The position numbers and the translations under genes were made by a program. The notes below the pieces were generated by a model. It was not told the origin of the DNA. It saw only the letters and a list, made by a program, of their open reading frames with translations, and did no database searches. Below are positions 1 through 8,100 of a DNA stretch of 64,000 nt, one piece after another (the stretch's first letter is position 1; the number at the start of each line of letters is the position of its first letter). The stretch lies in the NCBI RefSeq assembly GCF_013868055.1, contig NZ_JACEOL010000007.1:1-64000 (forward strand). Direction: 5' to 3'. The stretch is from Thermoactinomyces mirandus (GTDB taxonomy: Bacteria > Bacillota > Bacilli > Thermoactinomycetales > Thermoactinomycetaceae).

Positions 1-1
1 T

Positions 2-337
2 TCCCGCCAAATCCAAAAGTCAGCAGGGTTGAGTCTGAAAGAAAATAGCTCAGGTAAGCGCAAGGGCAGAACCCGGATCACGAAAAGAGGTCGCCCACGC
101 TTAGCATTACTGTTTCGATGCGCTTTGCCACTTGTAGCCAAAAATCCAGAGTTTAAAGCTCTTCATGCTTATTTTACAAAGCGTGCAAACAACCCATTGC
201 ATAGAAAGCAGTCATTAATTGCTTTATGTTGTAAGCTCATTCGTATTTTGTTCGTACTCGGACGCAAACAAATCCCCTATGATCCTGCAAAGCTACAAGA
301 AGCTTTGCAACAGGCTCAATTACAGAAAGTAGCTTAA
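2..337 (+). CDS. IS110-family transposase, C-terminal part (truncated by window edge)
   Basis: The reading frame is already open at base 2 and ends with TAA at 335-337, so the start lies outside the window. The visible residues form the C-terminal half of an IS110 transposase: the SSGKRKGRTRITKRGR stretch, then PLVAKNPEFKALHAYFT and the closing IRILFVLGRKQIPYDP segment are typical of the Transposase_20 domain. The N-terminal DEDD (RuvC-like) catalytic domain is not visible. No internal stop is seen, so the copy may be intact. Identification rests on recognition of the family pattern, not on a search. Confidence 0.85.
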   Translation, partial: SRQIQKSAGLSLKENSSGKRKGRTRITKRGRPRLALLFRCALPLVAKNPEFKALHAYFTKRANNPLHRKQSLIALCCKLIRILFVLGRKQIPYDPAKLQEALQQAQLQKVA

Positions 338-548
338 CTTCACTTTTCTTGTTTTCTTCAAAAGGATGAAGCGCGGAGAAGCTGAGCTAATTGATTCCAT
401 TTGGGCATAGACCCTGCAAAGGAGCTTTTTCAGCCTCCACTCCAAGGCAGGTAGAACGAAGGAATTTACGGACTTGGATCCTGTGAGACATGGGAGGGTA
501 AACCCCTTGGGTCATTGTGGAGATCCACTAGCGCTCACATATTTTTAC
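338..548 (+). ncRNA. Candidate bridge-RNA-like non-coding end of the IS110 element
   Basis: No coding frame is present. Bases near 475-530 can fold into a long imperfect hairpin: ggatc near 476 pairs with gatcc near 525 around an inner gggtaaaccc loop. A smaller hairpin, ggag...cctcc, sits near 420-440. IS110-family elements of the IS1111 type are known to encode a structured RNA in the non-coding end next to the transposase that selects donor and target DNA. Location and fold agree, but I cannot show transcription or the target- and donor-binding loops from sequence alone. Confidence 0.35.
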
Positions 549-704
549 AAATAGAGGCTTGCCTCTATTTAAGTGAAGCCCTTAATTCCTTTTCTATACA
601 TCTATTCAAAATGTATCCGTTCTAAATGCTTGATTTATTTTTCAAAATTGGAGAAAACGAGAGATTGAGTGAGAAAAACTTAATTTATTGAGGGAGATAC
701 AAAT

Positions 705-1035
705 ATGGAACTCTGGGAAAAAATTGGAGTTGTGTCTGCCGAACAGATGGAAATGGGAAAAAAGAGCCTGGCTGTTTGGGGGTCTTACATTTATTTCAGC
801 AATTACCATCGTTGGATTAGTTATAGTTCCTGTTTTTGCCATATTATTCTTTATCAGTTTCTTTGCTCAACTCCGTTATCCCGTTATTACCGTTACTTGT
901 CCTAATTCCTATTGTGAAGAAAAACAAAAAGTTGAACCTCAGGTCACCAGATTTCTTTGTCATAGCTGTAGTAGAGAAATTGAAATTTTTTCGCCTTCGT
1001 TTCTTCATGCTCAGATATACTCCCTGATCCCCTAA
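705..1035 (+). pseudogene. Small membrane protein with C-terminal zinc ribbon, apparent frameshift
   Basis: A good ribosome site (gagggag, 690-696) sits eight bases before ATG 705, but that frame closes at 905. The downstream protein-like sequence lies in another frame, open from 688 to 1035. Removing one A from the A6 run at 758-763 joins the two halves into one sensible protein: a short soluble N-terminus, a hydrophobic segment (FISAITIVGLVIVPVFAIL) and a zinc ribbon with CPNSYC and CHSC pairs. The TTG at 688 overlaps the ribosome site and is not a likely start. It is either a frameshifted gene or a sequencing indel. I do not recognise the family. Confidence 0.5.
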
Positions 1036-1216
1036 GGGTAATGGAAACCGTTCACTAAATGAAATAAAATTGCCTGGCCCCGTTAAGATCCCTTCTGTCA
1101 TTTATTCGGGGGAAAATGTATTTTTTGTGCCTGTCTTCTTGACAGGGGCAGGCAAGAGCATTTAACGTAGGGTAAGTTGAGATTCCGGCGTTTTTTGTTG
1201 TATGGAAGGAGACAAA

Positions 1217-1504
1217 ATGGCAGATACTTATGTCGTTTACATACTGGAATGTGGAGATGGATCACTTTATACCGGAATGACAAACAATCTGAAGCAAAGG
1301 GTCAAAATGCACCAGGCAGGCAAGGGAGCAAAGTATACACGCGGGCGTTTGCCGGTCCGGTTAAGATATGTGGAAATGGGTGAAGGCAAATCATGGGCCT
1401 TGAGACGGGAGAGAGAGATAAAAAGACTGCCCAGACAGAAAAAAAGGCAATTGATACGTGAAGGAGAGATTCCTGATGGAGAAGCAGAAAAGCTTTGTGA
1501 ATGA
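1217..1504 (+). CDS. yazA: GIY-YIG nuclease domain protein YazA
   Basis: A short single-domain GIY-YIG endonuclease-like protein of about 95 residues. The family signature is visible at the N-terminus as YVVYILECGDGSLYTG followed by TNNLKQRVKMHQAGKGAKYT, with the conserved ALRREREIKRL segment later. The start is set at ATG 1217 because the ribosome site ggaaggag (1204-1211) precedes it; the ATG at 1202 overlaps that site. It sits immediately before rsmI and overlaps it by 29 bases, as in the B. subtilis yazA-rsmI pair. The cellular role of this small nuclease family is not established. Confidence 0.9.
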   Translation: MADTYVVYILECGDGSLYTGMTNNLKQRVKMHQAGKGAKYTRGRLPVRLRYVEMGEGKSWALRREREIKRLPRQKKRQLIREGEIPDGEAEKLCE

Positions 1505-2360
1505 CCGGAAAGAAGGAACCCTTTATGTCGTCGGGACTCCCATAGGCAACTTGCAGGACTTAAGTCCGCGAGCCAGGGAAATTTTGAGTGAGGCTGATCT
1601 GATTGCGGCCGAAGATACGCGCCACACGCTTAAACTGTTGAATGCGTTTGGAATTAAGGCTTCCCTGATCAGTTACCATGAACATAATCAAAAGGCGAGA
1701 GAACCGGAATTAATTGAAAAATTGGCAGACGGACAAACGATTGCCCTGGTCAGTGACGCAGGAATGCCCGGTATTTCGGATCCGGGGGAATCGTTGATTC
1801 AAAAGGCAACACTTCGGAAAATCCCTGTCATTCCTGTTCCGGGACCGAATGCAGCCTTGGCCACTTTAGTGGCTTCTGGTCTTCCAACACAACCGTTTGT
1901 ATTTATCGGTTTTTTGCCGCGTGTAAAAAAAGATCGGAGAAAAGAGTTGGAACGCTGGCAATCTGTGTCTGCGACATTGATTTTTTATGAAGCTCCCCAT
2001 CGTTTGATTGAAATGTTGGAAGACGTAATGGAGGTTCTGGGAGATCGACGGGTTGCCATATGCCGGGAACTGACAAAAAGGCATGAAGAATGGCTGCGCG
2101 GATCTTTGAGTGAATGCCTCATGTATTTCCAAAACCATAAAGGCAGAGGGGAATTTACCATTGTTGTAGAGGGCGCGGATTTGTCAGAGGCTGATTTGAA
2201 AGAAACAGAAGCAGGCACCGATTGGAGTGCGATTTCCATCCGGCAGCATGTTAACCAATATATGGAGCAGGGATTGAGGAAAAAGGAAGCCATTTTGCAA
2301 GCAGCAAAAGACCGTTCTCTCCCCAAGCGGGAAGTGTATAATGCCTATCACAAGGAATAG
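1476..2360 (+). CDS. rsmI: 16S rRNA (cytidine-1402-2'-O)-methyltransferase RsmI
   Basis: RsmI methylates the ribose of C1402 in the decoding centre of 16S rRNA using S-adenosylmethionine. The tetrapyrrole-methylase fold motifs are clear: GTPIGNLQDLSPRA near the N-terminus, AAEDTRHT, SDAGMPGISDPG and PGPNAALATLVASGLP, then FIGFLP. The ATG at 1476 is chosen because aaggaga (1461-1467) is well placed; the frame also has a GTG at 1458, which lies in front of that site. The length of about 294 residues is normal. It is co-transcribed with yazA, whose end it overlaps. Confidence 0.95.
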   Translation: MEKQKSFVNDRKEGTLYVVGTPIGNLQDLSPRAREILSEADLIAAEDTRHTLKLLNAFGIKASLISYHEHNQKAREPELIEKLADGQTIALVSDAGMPGISDPGESLIQKATLRKIPVIPVPGPNAALATLVASGLPTQPFVFIGFLPRVKKDRRKELERWQSVSATLIFYEAPHRLIEMLEDVMEVLGDRRVAICRELTKRHEEWLRGSLSECLMYFQNHKGRGEFTIVVEGADLSEADLKETEAGTDWSAISIRQHVNQYMEQGLRKKEAILQAAKDRSLPKREVYNAYHKE

Positions 2361-2490
2361 GAAAAGAAACCTTTCTTTGTGATAGAATAAGAATTATACA
2401 AAATGATGAAAAAGTCAGGATTATTTCAGGGGCCAATGCTAAAGGAAGATGTTGTCTTTTTCCGGAATTCCAGATTGGGAGGTGTCATCG

Positions 2491-3954
2491 TTGAGAATAA
2501 TAGGTTCATTTTTGGGTGCTTTGCAACGGATCGGTAAATCATTCATGCTGCCAATCGCTGTGCTTCCTGCAGCCGGGATTTTATTGGGGATTGGTTTTTT
2601 ACTGACAAACAAACAGTACTTTGTTGAAGGGTCTATTCCATTTTTTATTGGGGAAGTATTAAATGCCGGAGCTGGAGCCATCTTTGACAATTTGCCATTG
2701 CTGTTTGCCATTGGGGTTTCCCTCGGATTGGCCGCAAATGCAGGAGCCTCAGCTTTAGCTGCTGTTGTCGGTTATGTGCTGATGGTAAAAGTGGTTTCCT
2801 TGGGCAGTACCGAAGCGATGGAGTTGAATACAGGCGTACTGGGAGGGATTATCGCCGGTGCCATTGCGGCTGTCATGTATAATCGCTACCATGACATAAA
2901 ACTGCCGGATTGGCTGCAGTTTTTTGGTGGCAGAAGGTTTGTGCCAATCGTTACTTCCCTGGTCATGGTTTTTGTCGGCATGATTTTTCTGGTGATCTGG
3001 CCGCCAGTCCAGCAGGCAATCAATGCCGGCGGTAACTGGATCATTCATCAGGGAGCGGTCGGGCTTTTCCTGTACGGTCTGTTTAACCGGCTGCTGATTC
3101 CTTTTGGGTTGCATCATATTTTAAATACCCTGGTCTGGTTTAATATTGGTGAATTTACCACTGCAGCCGGCCAGGTTGTAACTGGGGATATTCCCCGTTT
3201 CTTTGCCCAGGATCCGTCAGCCGGATTATTTATGACCGGATTTTTCCCGATTATGATGTTTGCGCTTCCTGCAGCCTGTTTAGCCATGGTTCATGAAGCC
3301 AAACCATCCCGGCGCAAATATGTTTCCGGGATTTTGATCAGTGCGGCGTTAACGGCATTTATCACGGGGATTACGGAACCGATTGAGTTTTCATTTATGT
3401 TTGTCACTCCGCTTCTCTATGCCGTTCATGCCATCCTGACCGGGACATCGATGGCGATTGTCTATCTGTTGGGAATCAGGCATGGGTTTGCTTTTTCAGC
3501 CGGGGGAATCGATTTCTTCCTCAATATGCATCTGGCTACCAAACCCTGGTTGCTGGTCCTGGTTGGCATGGTGTATGCCGTAATCTATTATGTTCTGTTC
3601 CGCTTTCTGATCCGGGTGCTCCATTTAAAAACACCGGGACGTGAGGATGAAGAAACCGGTGGGGAAACAGTAAGGAAACCAGGAACATCAGGTGAGGATG
3701 ATTTGGCAGTCAAGGTGCTAGCTGCCATAGGCGGGAATGGCAACATTGACAAACTGGATGCATGTATTACCCGTTTGCGCATGACGGTAAGGGATGAATC
3801 AAAACTGGACAGCAAGCAATTGAAAAAACTGGGGGCATCCGGTGTGATCAAGGTTGGTTCCGGAAACTTCCAGGCAGTTTTCGGAACGAAGTCTGAACAG
3901 CTGAAAGACCGGATTCTGCAATTGATGGATGAAGATCAGGAAAAGGTTGATTGA
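2491..3954 (+). CDS. PTS sugar permease EIICB, N-acetylglucosamine type
   Basis: Membrane permease of the phosphotransferase system that imports and phosphorylates a sugar. The EIIC domain fills roughly residues 1-380 (SFMLPIAVLPAAGILLGIG, GLHHILN, TGFFPIMMFALPAA, ITEPIEFSF). A linker containing LKTPGRED leads to an EIIB domain with the phosphocysteine in DACITRLRMTV. No EIIA domain is fused. The sequence is closer in my reading to NagE (GlcNAc) than to PtsG (glucose), but the substrate is inferred. The start is TTG 2491 after gggaggtg (2477-2484); an ATG at 2449 has no suitable site. Its place between rsmI and abrB is not the usual gene order. Confidence 0.85.
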   Translation: MRIIGSFLGALQRIGKSFMLPIAVLPAAGILLGIGFLLTNKQYFVEGSIPFFIGEVLNAGAGAIFDNLPLLFAIGVSLGLAANAGASALAAVVGYVLMVKVVSLGSTEAMELNTGVLGGIIAGAIAAVMYNRYHDIKLPDWLQFFGGRRFVPIVTSLVMVFVGMIFLVIWPPVQQAINAGGNWIIHQGAVGLFLYGLFNRLLIPFGLHHILNTLVWFNIGEFTTAAGQVVTGDIPRFFAQDPSAGLFMTGFFPIMMFALPAACLAMVHEAKPSRRKYVSGILISAALTAFITGITEPIEFSFMFVTPLLYAVHAILTGTSMAIVYLLGIRHGFAFSAGGIDFFLNMHLATKPWLLVLVGMVYAVIYYVLFRFLIRVLHLKTPGREDEETGGETVRKPGTSGEDDLAVKVLAAIGGNGNIDKLDACITRLRMTVRDESKLDSKQLKKLGASGVIKVGSGNFQAVFGTKSEQLKDRILQLMDEDQEKVD

Positions 3955-3970
3955 TGAAACGCATATAAAA

Positions 3971-4000
3971 AAAGCGGGGTTCTTTACGAGCCTCGCTTTT
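3971..4000 (+). terminator. Intrinsic terminator after the PTS permease gene
   Basis: Stem aaagcgggg pairs with cctcgcttt (one wobble pair), followed by a short T tract. It lies 16 bases after the permease stop codon. Confidence 0.7.
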
Positions 4001-4226
4001 CAAGAAAGAAAGCACAGAAAAGTGAAAAATTGAAAAAGTACACTGGAATTTGCCGTTTTTGCTGGAATAAAAAATATTTCCGGTCCCTTATTGCAGTGAG
4101 TATGTATGTGTATCGGTGAATAGTTATTCGTCAATCTATATTAACCGGGTGAACTTCTATATATCCATAAGGTAAAATCATATTACAAAAAGGGTTGGAA
4201 ATAATTTTTAGGTAACGGGTTTATAC

Positions 4227-4499
4227 TTAGTCAACGGTGACTTTGTCGCCATGAATCATTTGGTACATTTCTTCAATACATTTTCTGCTGACTACCTTAT
4301 TTCTGTAACGAATGGTTTCATCAACTTCGCCACTAAAAATGCAAGCGGGTTCATATTTTTTCAGAACAATGCGTTCGCCGTCCACATAGATTTCAAGGGC
4401 GTCTTTTTCGCCAATTCCCAATGTTCGGCGCAATTCGATCGGGATGACTACTCGGCCAAGTTCGTCTACCTTGCGTACAATGCCTGTAGATTTCAACAT
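4227..4499 (-). CDS. abrB: Transition-state regulator AbrB
   Basis: DNA-binding repressor of stationary-phase and sporulation-linked genes. The N-terminal swapped-hairpin domain is textbook: MLKSTGIVRKVDELGRVVIP then IELRRTLGIGEKDALEIYVDGERIVLKKYEP. The C-terminal half, about 40 residues, carries the multimerisation segment. At 90 residues it has the usual AbrB length. It is encoded on the minus strand, with a gagaggaga ribosome site at about 4508-4516. It is transcribed away from nurA-herA and has its own promoter with a Spo0A box in the leader (see 4565-4614). SpoVT at 26476 shares the same N-terminal domain. Confidence 0.95.
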   Translation of the reverse strand: MLKSTGIVRKVDELGRVVIPIELRRTLGIGEKDALEIYVDGERIVLKKYEPACIFSGEVDETIRYRNKVVSRKCIEEMYQMIHGDKVTVD

Positions 4500-4564
4500 T
4501 TTCCGAATCTCCTCTCAATATGCTATGGTTTTGGGTTTTTTTTTTCTTTAAATTGACGTCAAAT

Positions 4565-4614
4565 TTCGACATCGATGTTAAATTCATCATACCAACGATT
4601 CCCAAATCAGTCAA
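4565..4614 (-). promoter_or_regulatory. abrB promoter with Spo0A box in the leader
   Basis: Read on the minus strand: -35 TTGACT (4609-4614), 17-base spacer, -10 TATGAT (4586-4591). About 14 bases beyond the -10 is TGTCGAA (4565-4571), identical to the core of the Spo0A box. In B. subtilis phosphorylated Spo0A represses abrB by binding just downstream of the start point. The same arrangement here suggests conserved repression, but binding is inferred. Confidence 0.7.
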
Positions 4615-4700
4615 TATAATTAGAGGATTTTTATAGAAAATCCCTTGATCAAGTCAAGGATAAAATAGATTAATATAGAAAAAAATTCTACTCCCTACTA

Positions 4701-4727
4701 ATAAATATTTATCATAATAATATTTAT
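4701..4727. promoter_or_regulatory. AT-rich dyad between abrB and nurA
   Basis: Perfect nine-base inverted repeat (ataaatatt, nine-base gap, aatatttat), about 107 bases before the nurA start. It could be an operator or simply AT-rich promoter DNA. No matching regulator is identified. Confidence 0.3.
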
Positions 4728-4833
4728 GGTATTCATAAAAAGTATTTCGATTTCAAAGATTTCAAGAAAAACATTTTGCTTTTTTCTCCCAATCTGAAAA
4801 AATAGGTAGTAGTATAACAGGAGGGGATTTTCT

Positions 4834-5805
4834 TTGCTGCCAGTGTCTGTAGAATTAAAAAACAAGCTGAAGCAACTGAACGAGTCATTAAAGCAGGTCT
4901 ATCCATCCCGTTCATTTGATGAAGCAAATATCAGGGAGCGCCTGCAGGAAGCAGGGACTTTTTATCAACTAAACAAATTGAGCGGTGCGGAAATCAGGGA
5001 TTGGTTGCAGGACGGACTGCTTGTAGGAGTGGATGGTTCCGTCAATTCAACCAAGGGTTCCCAGGATCGTACCTTGTCGGTTTTTCAGGCTTTGGCCAAG
5101 GGGACGCAGGGAGAGGAAAAATGGGCGGCAGATGTTTATACTCCGCTGCTGGAGGATGAGGGTGGAAAAGACGGGAGTGCTGCCAGGGAGGCTCGAAAAA
5201 GAGGTGCCTTTTTGTCGCGTCTTGAGATGAAGGTTACCATTGAAGCGATTCAGGATTGGGCGCCACGGGTAGTCATGGCGGATGGATCCTTATTGCATTA
5301 TTCGATTGATGATAATGAGGTTTGGGAGCAACTGGCCCGCTTGGCCGAAATGAAGGATAGCTTGTTGGTTGGTGTTTCGGAAGAGATTGGATCCCGGACG
5401 TTGGTCAAGGAGCTTTTTCCGGAATATCGGGCCTGGACAGACCGGGATCTGTTATATGGCGTCCTGAAAATGGGAGAAGCCTACGAGTGGGAAGGCTGGA
5501 GCCGGGCAGACGGCAGGAATCAGGCAGGAAACAGCATGTGGAAGTTGGTTTTCCGTACATCAAGGAGTCCCCAGCCGATTGGACTGGATGGGCTTTCTTC
5601 CCAGCATGGAGAACGGTTGCAACTGGCAAAACTGGTGTACAGCCTGACTCCCGAACAGGGCCGGGGGATTCCTTATTGGCTGGATATTGTTGACAGGCAG
5701 GTACGGGTTACCGATCCTTTGGTGGAAACAATGGTCGACCAGTATATTGATCCGGAGATCCGCTACCGACTGCTGTCTTCCAAAAGAAGCGACCGGATGA
5801 TTTAG
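4834..5805 (+). CDS. nurA: NurA-family 5'-3' nuclease
   Basis: NurA is a nuclease that resects DNA ends together with the HerA translocase; the pair is best known from archaea. The nuclease motif VGVDGSVNSTKG places the first catalytic aspartate at about residue 67, and a second acidic motif, VVMADGSLLHYSIDD, lies near residue 148. The 323-residue length fits bacterial NurA proteins. The start is TTG 4834 behind gagggg (4821-4826). herA follows 43 bases downstream, which strongly supports the assignment. The pair lies between abrB and metG, where B. subtilis has no such genes. Confidence 0.85.
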   Translation: MLPVSVELKNKLKQLNESLKQVYPSRSFDEANIRERLQEAGTFYQLNKLSGAEIRDWLQDGLLVGVDGSVNSTKGSQDRTLSVFQALAKGTQGEEKWAADVYTPLLEDEGGKDGSAAREARKRGAFLSRLEMKVTIEAIQDWAPRVVMADGSLLHYSIDDNEVWEQLARLAEMKDSLLVGVSEEIGSRTLVKELFPEYRAWTDRDLLYGVLKMGEAYEWEGWSRADGRNQAGNSMWKLVFRTSRSPQPIGLDGLSSQHGERLQLAKLVYSLTPEQGRGIPYWLDIVDRQVRVTDPLVETMVDQYIDPEIRYRLLSSKRSDRMI

Positions 5806-5848
5806 AGATTGGATGATCATTCACATTGGCTGAATAGGAGAGGTTATC

Positions 5849-7702
5849 ATGCAGGTTGTAGGAGTAACTACCCAACAGGAAGTATATATTGCATCAAGGG
5901 AACGAAAATTTCATATCAATGAAATACTTGTGATTGAAGATCCGGCACTCGATAATCCGCGTGGAGAAGTTGTGGAGACTTTATCTTATAACCGGTTGAT
6001 TCCGATGGGGCTGGATAAGTCGCTGGTCGATGCACAGGTTATTCAGACACTGGAACAAATCGGCTATGATATCGAGTCAGATGAGGTGAATCTGGCCAAA
6101 CTGCGGTTATATGAGGAAGCCCCGCATCCGGTCAGGACAGGTTGTCCGGTTCGTTTGCCCTCTTTCCACGAAGTTCGTCATCTTTTGGTCAAGGCATCTC
6201 CGGACGATGGCATGATGCTTGGGGAAATCCGCGGTACAGAGTCGATGGCAAATACGATTGATGAAGATCTGAAAGATCGCGTGGTGATAATGGAGCGGGG
6301 GGAATTAAGGCCGCAGCGGGGAGTCCCGTTTATTTTTGATATAAAATCGATGCAGCAATATCCGCATGTCGGGATTTTTGGCGGGTCCGGATCGGGGAAA
6401 TCATTTGGCCTGCGGGTTATGTTGGAAGAATTGATGCAACTCCATATTCCAACCCTGGTTTTTGATCCCCATTTTGAAATGGATTTCAGGGAAACTGCCT
6501 CAGGTCTTGAAGAGAGGGCACCTGATTTCCGCGATCTGTTTACAAGTGTTCAGATTGGAAAAGAAGTGGGGATTTCATTTTCCGACTTATCAACACGGGA
6601 TGTCGTTGCATTGTTGGGGGCAGCAGGAGGACAGTTGTCCGAATCCATGGTCAATGTGATCCAAATGTTGCATCGGCGCCGTGACAACTTTACTTCGTTC
6701 AGCGATCGGGTCAGCAATCTTGTACAAGCATTGGATGAAGGAAAACAGGGCCTTGAAAAGCAGTTGAAAAATCCGGATCTCACCCCGGTGGATGTACAGC
6801 GCATCCAGGACTTAAAACAACTGTTGCAGCAATATGGATCGTTACCTTCTTCGTCGGTGAAAGGAGTACACTGGCGCCTGCAGCGACTGGAGAAAGCCGG
6901 TTTGTTCCAGCAGGATATCCGGGCGATCGAGCGGGGACTGGAACAGGGACGTCTGGTCGTAGTACAGGGAAGTGCATGGGTTTTGCAGGTATTTGCCACT
7001 TATGTCATCGGAACTCTTTACCGGAAACGCCGGGAATATAAAGATGCACAAATGAACGGGGAAGAAGAACATTATTTCCCTCCATTCGTTGTTGTAACCG
7101 ATGAAGCCCACAATTTTGCTCCCAAGGCCCTGGAATCTCCGGCCAAGGCAATTTTAAAGGAAATTGCCCAGGAGGGAAGGAAATACGGTGTTTTTCTGTT
7201 CTTGGCCACACAACGGCCCACTCTTTTGGATGAAACGATTACTGCGCAGCTGAATACCAAATTTGTATTCCGAACCGTGCGGGCAACCGATATTGCGACT
7301 CTGCGCGAAGAAACGGATTTGACTGCTGAAGAAGGCAAGCGGCTTCCCTATTTGCGTTCCGGGGATACCTTTGTATCGTCGGCGGCTTACGGGCGGACCA
7401 TTTTTATCCGGATCCGTTCGGCCTATACGAAAAGTCCCCACCTGACAAATCCGTTTGATGAATTGAAACGTTTCTCTGAACAGCAGGACGAAAAATTGCT
7501 GGATACACTTTTAAAAACTTTGCCGATTTTTGATACCGACCTGATCCAGGTACTAAAACAGGTTAACCGGGAATGCGGGCTTGGCTGGGATCTGAACCGT
7601 CTGAAAGAAGAACTGGAACGAATGGCGAGGTCTGGAAAACTGACCAAGCATGAGACCCCTTTCGCCGTCCGTTATGATCGCGGCAAAAACATGAAAGTTT
7701 AA
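5849..7702 (+). CDS. herA: HerA-type DNA translocase ATPase
   Basis: Hexameric FtsK/HerA-superfamily ATPase that pumps DNA towards the NurA nuclease. An N-terminal HAS-barrel region (about residues 1-100) precedes the ATPase core. Walker A is GIFGGSGSGKS near residues 175-185, Walker B is VVVTDEAHNF near residue 418, and the following KYGVFLFLATQRP segment is typical of the superfamily. The length is 617 residues. ATG 5849 has the ribosome site aggagagg. It is co-directional with nurA and likely in the same transcript. A general DNA-repair role or an anti-phage role are both possible. Confidence 0.88.
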   Translation: MQVVGVTTQQEVYIASRERKFHINEILVIEDPALDNPRGEVVETLSYNRLIPMGLDKSLVDAQVIQTLEQIGYDIESDEVNLAKLRLYEEAPHPVRTGCPVRLPSFHEVRHLLVKASPDDGMMLGEIRGTESMANTIDEDLKDRVVIMERGELRPQRGVPFIFDIKSMQQYPHVGIFGGSGSGKSFGLRVMLEELMQLHIPTLVFDPHFEMDFRETASGLEERAPDFRDLFTSVQIGKEVGISFSDLSTRDVVALLGAAGGQLSESMVNVIQMLHRRRDNFTSFSDRVSNLVQALDEGKQGLEKQLKNPDLTPVDVQRIQDLKQLLQQYGSLPSSSVKGVHWRLQRLEKAGLFQQDIRAIERGLEQGRLVVVQGSAWVLQVFATYVIGTLYRKRREYKDAQMNGEEEHYFPPFVVVTDEAHNFAPKALESPAKAILKEIAQEGRKYGVFLFLATQRPTLLDETITAQLNTKFVFRTVRATDIATLREETDLTAEEGKRLPYLRSGDTFVSSAAYGRTIFIRIRSAYTKSPHLTNPFDELKRFSEQQDEKLLDTLLKTLPIFDTDLIQVLKQVNRECGLGWDLNRLKEELERMARSGKLTKHETPFAVRYDRGKNMKV

Positions 7703-7804
7703 AACAAATGACACTTGTCCAGACTAATTACAAATGAAGTCCGAGCTTTTCATTCCCTTTTTTGTGATGTATAATTAAAAAATATAAATGTGCGAAATTG
7801 TAAG

Positions 7805-8056
7805 CTGATGACGGGGAAGAGTAGTTGGTGAAAGCTATTTCCAGAGAGCTGGAAAAGGTGAAAGCCAGCATAGTGGAAACCGATGAACATGGCCCCCGAG
7901 CATTCTCTTTGAACCTGACCGATGTCAAAAGTAGGAGAGAACGTAACGCCGCGTTATGGGCAGAAAGTGGGATCATCGCCTTAAAAAGGCCATGATGCCA
8001 ATTTGGGTGGTACCGCGTGAGAAAATCTCGTCCCAAAGGGGACGGGATTTTTTATT
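7805..8056 (+). promoter_or_regulatory. T-box leader (methionine) of metG
   Basis: Stem I features (gaagagtag, cagagagctg, ggtgaaagcc) open the leader. The codon ATG at 7889-7891 sits where the specifier is expected (gaac-ATG-gccccc-gag). The T-box itself, gggtggtaccgcg, is at 8005-8017. It is followed by a terminator stem at 8023-8050 (ctcgtccc pairing with gggacggg) and a T tract. Uncharged tRNA-Met should stabilise the antiterminator and allow metG transcription. The TATAAT at 7770-7775 may be the -10 box; no strong -35 is seen. Confidence 0.93.
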
Positions 8057-8100
8057 GGTTTTTTATGTAATGTTTTATTTTATGGAAAGGAGATTTGAAT

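Larger units (their letters stand above)
1..570 (+). mobile_element. IS110-family insertion sequence, 3' portion
   Basis: The left edge cuts into an IS110-family element. Its transposase C-terminus runs to 337 and is followed by about 200 bases of non-coding, hairpin-rich DNA, the place where IS1111-type members of the family carry their non-coding end. A short palindrome at 549-570 (arms aaatagaggc and gcctctattt) is the last structured piece I can see. IS110 elements lack long terminal inverted repeats, so the exact right end cannot be fixed from this window; 570 is only a working limit. The element lies where trmN6/yabA-type genes would be expected upstream of yazA. Confidence 0.6.

Noticed and set aside
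688-704. TTG 688 as start of the zinc-ribbon membrane gene
   Set aside because: The codon overlaps the ribosome site that serves ATG 705, so it cannot be used efficiently.
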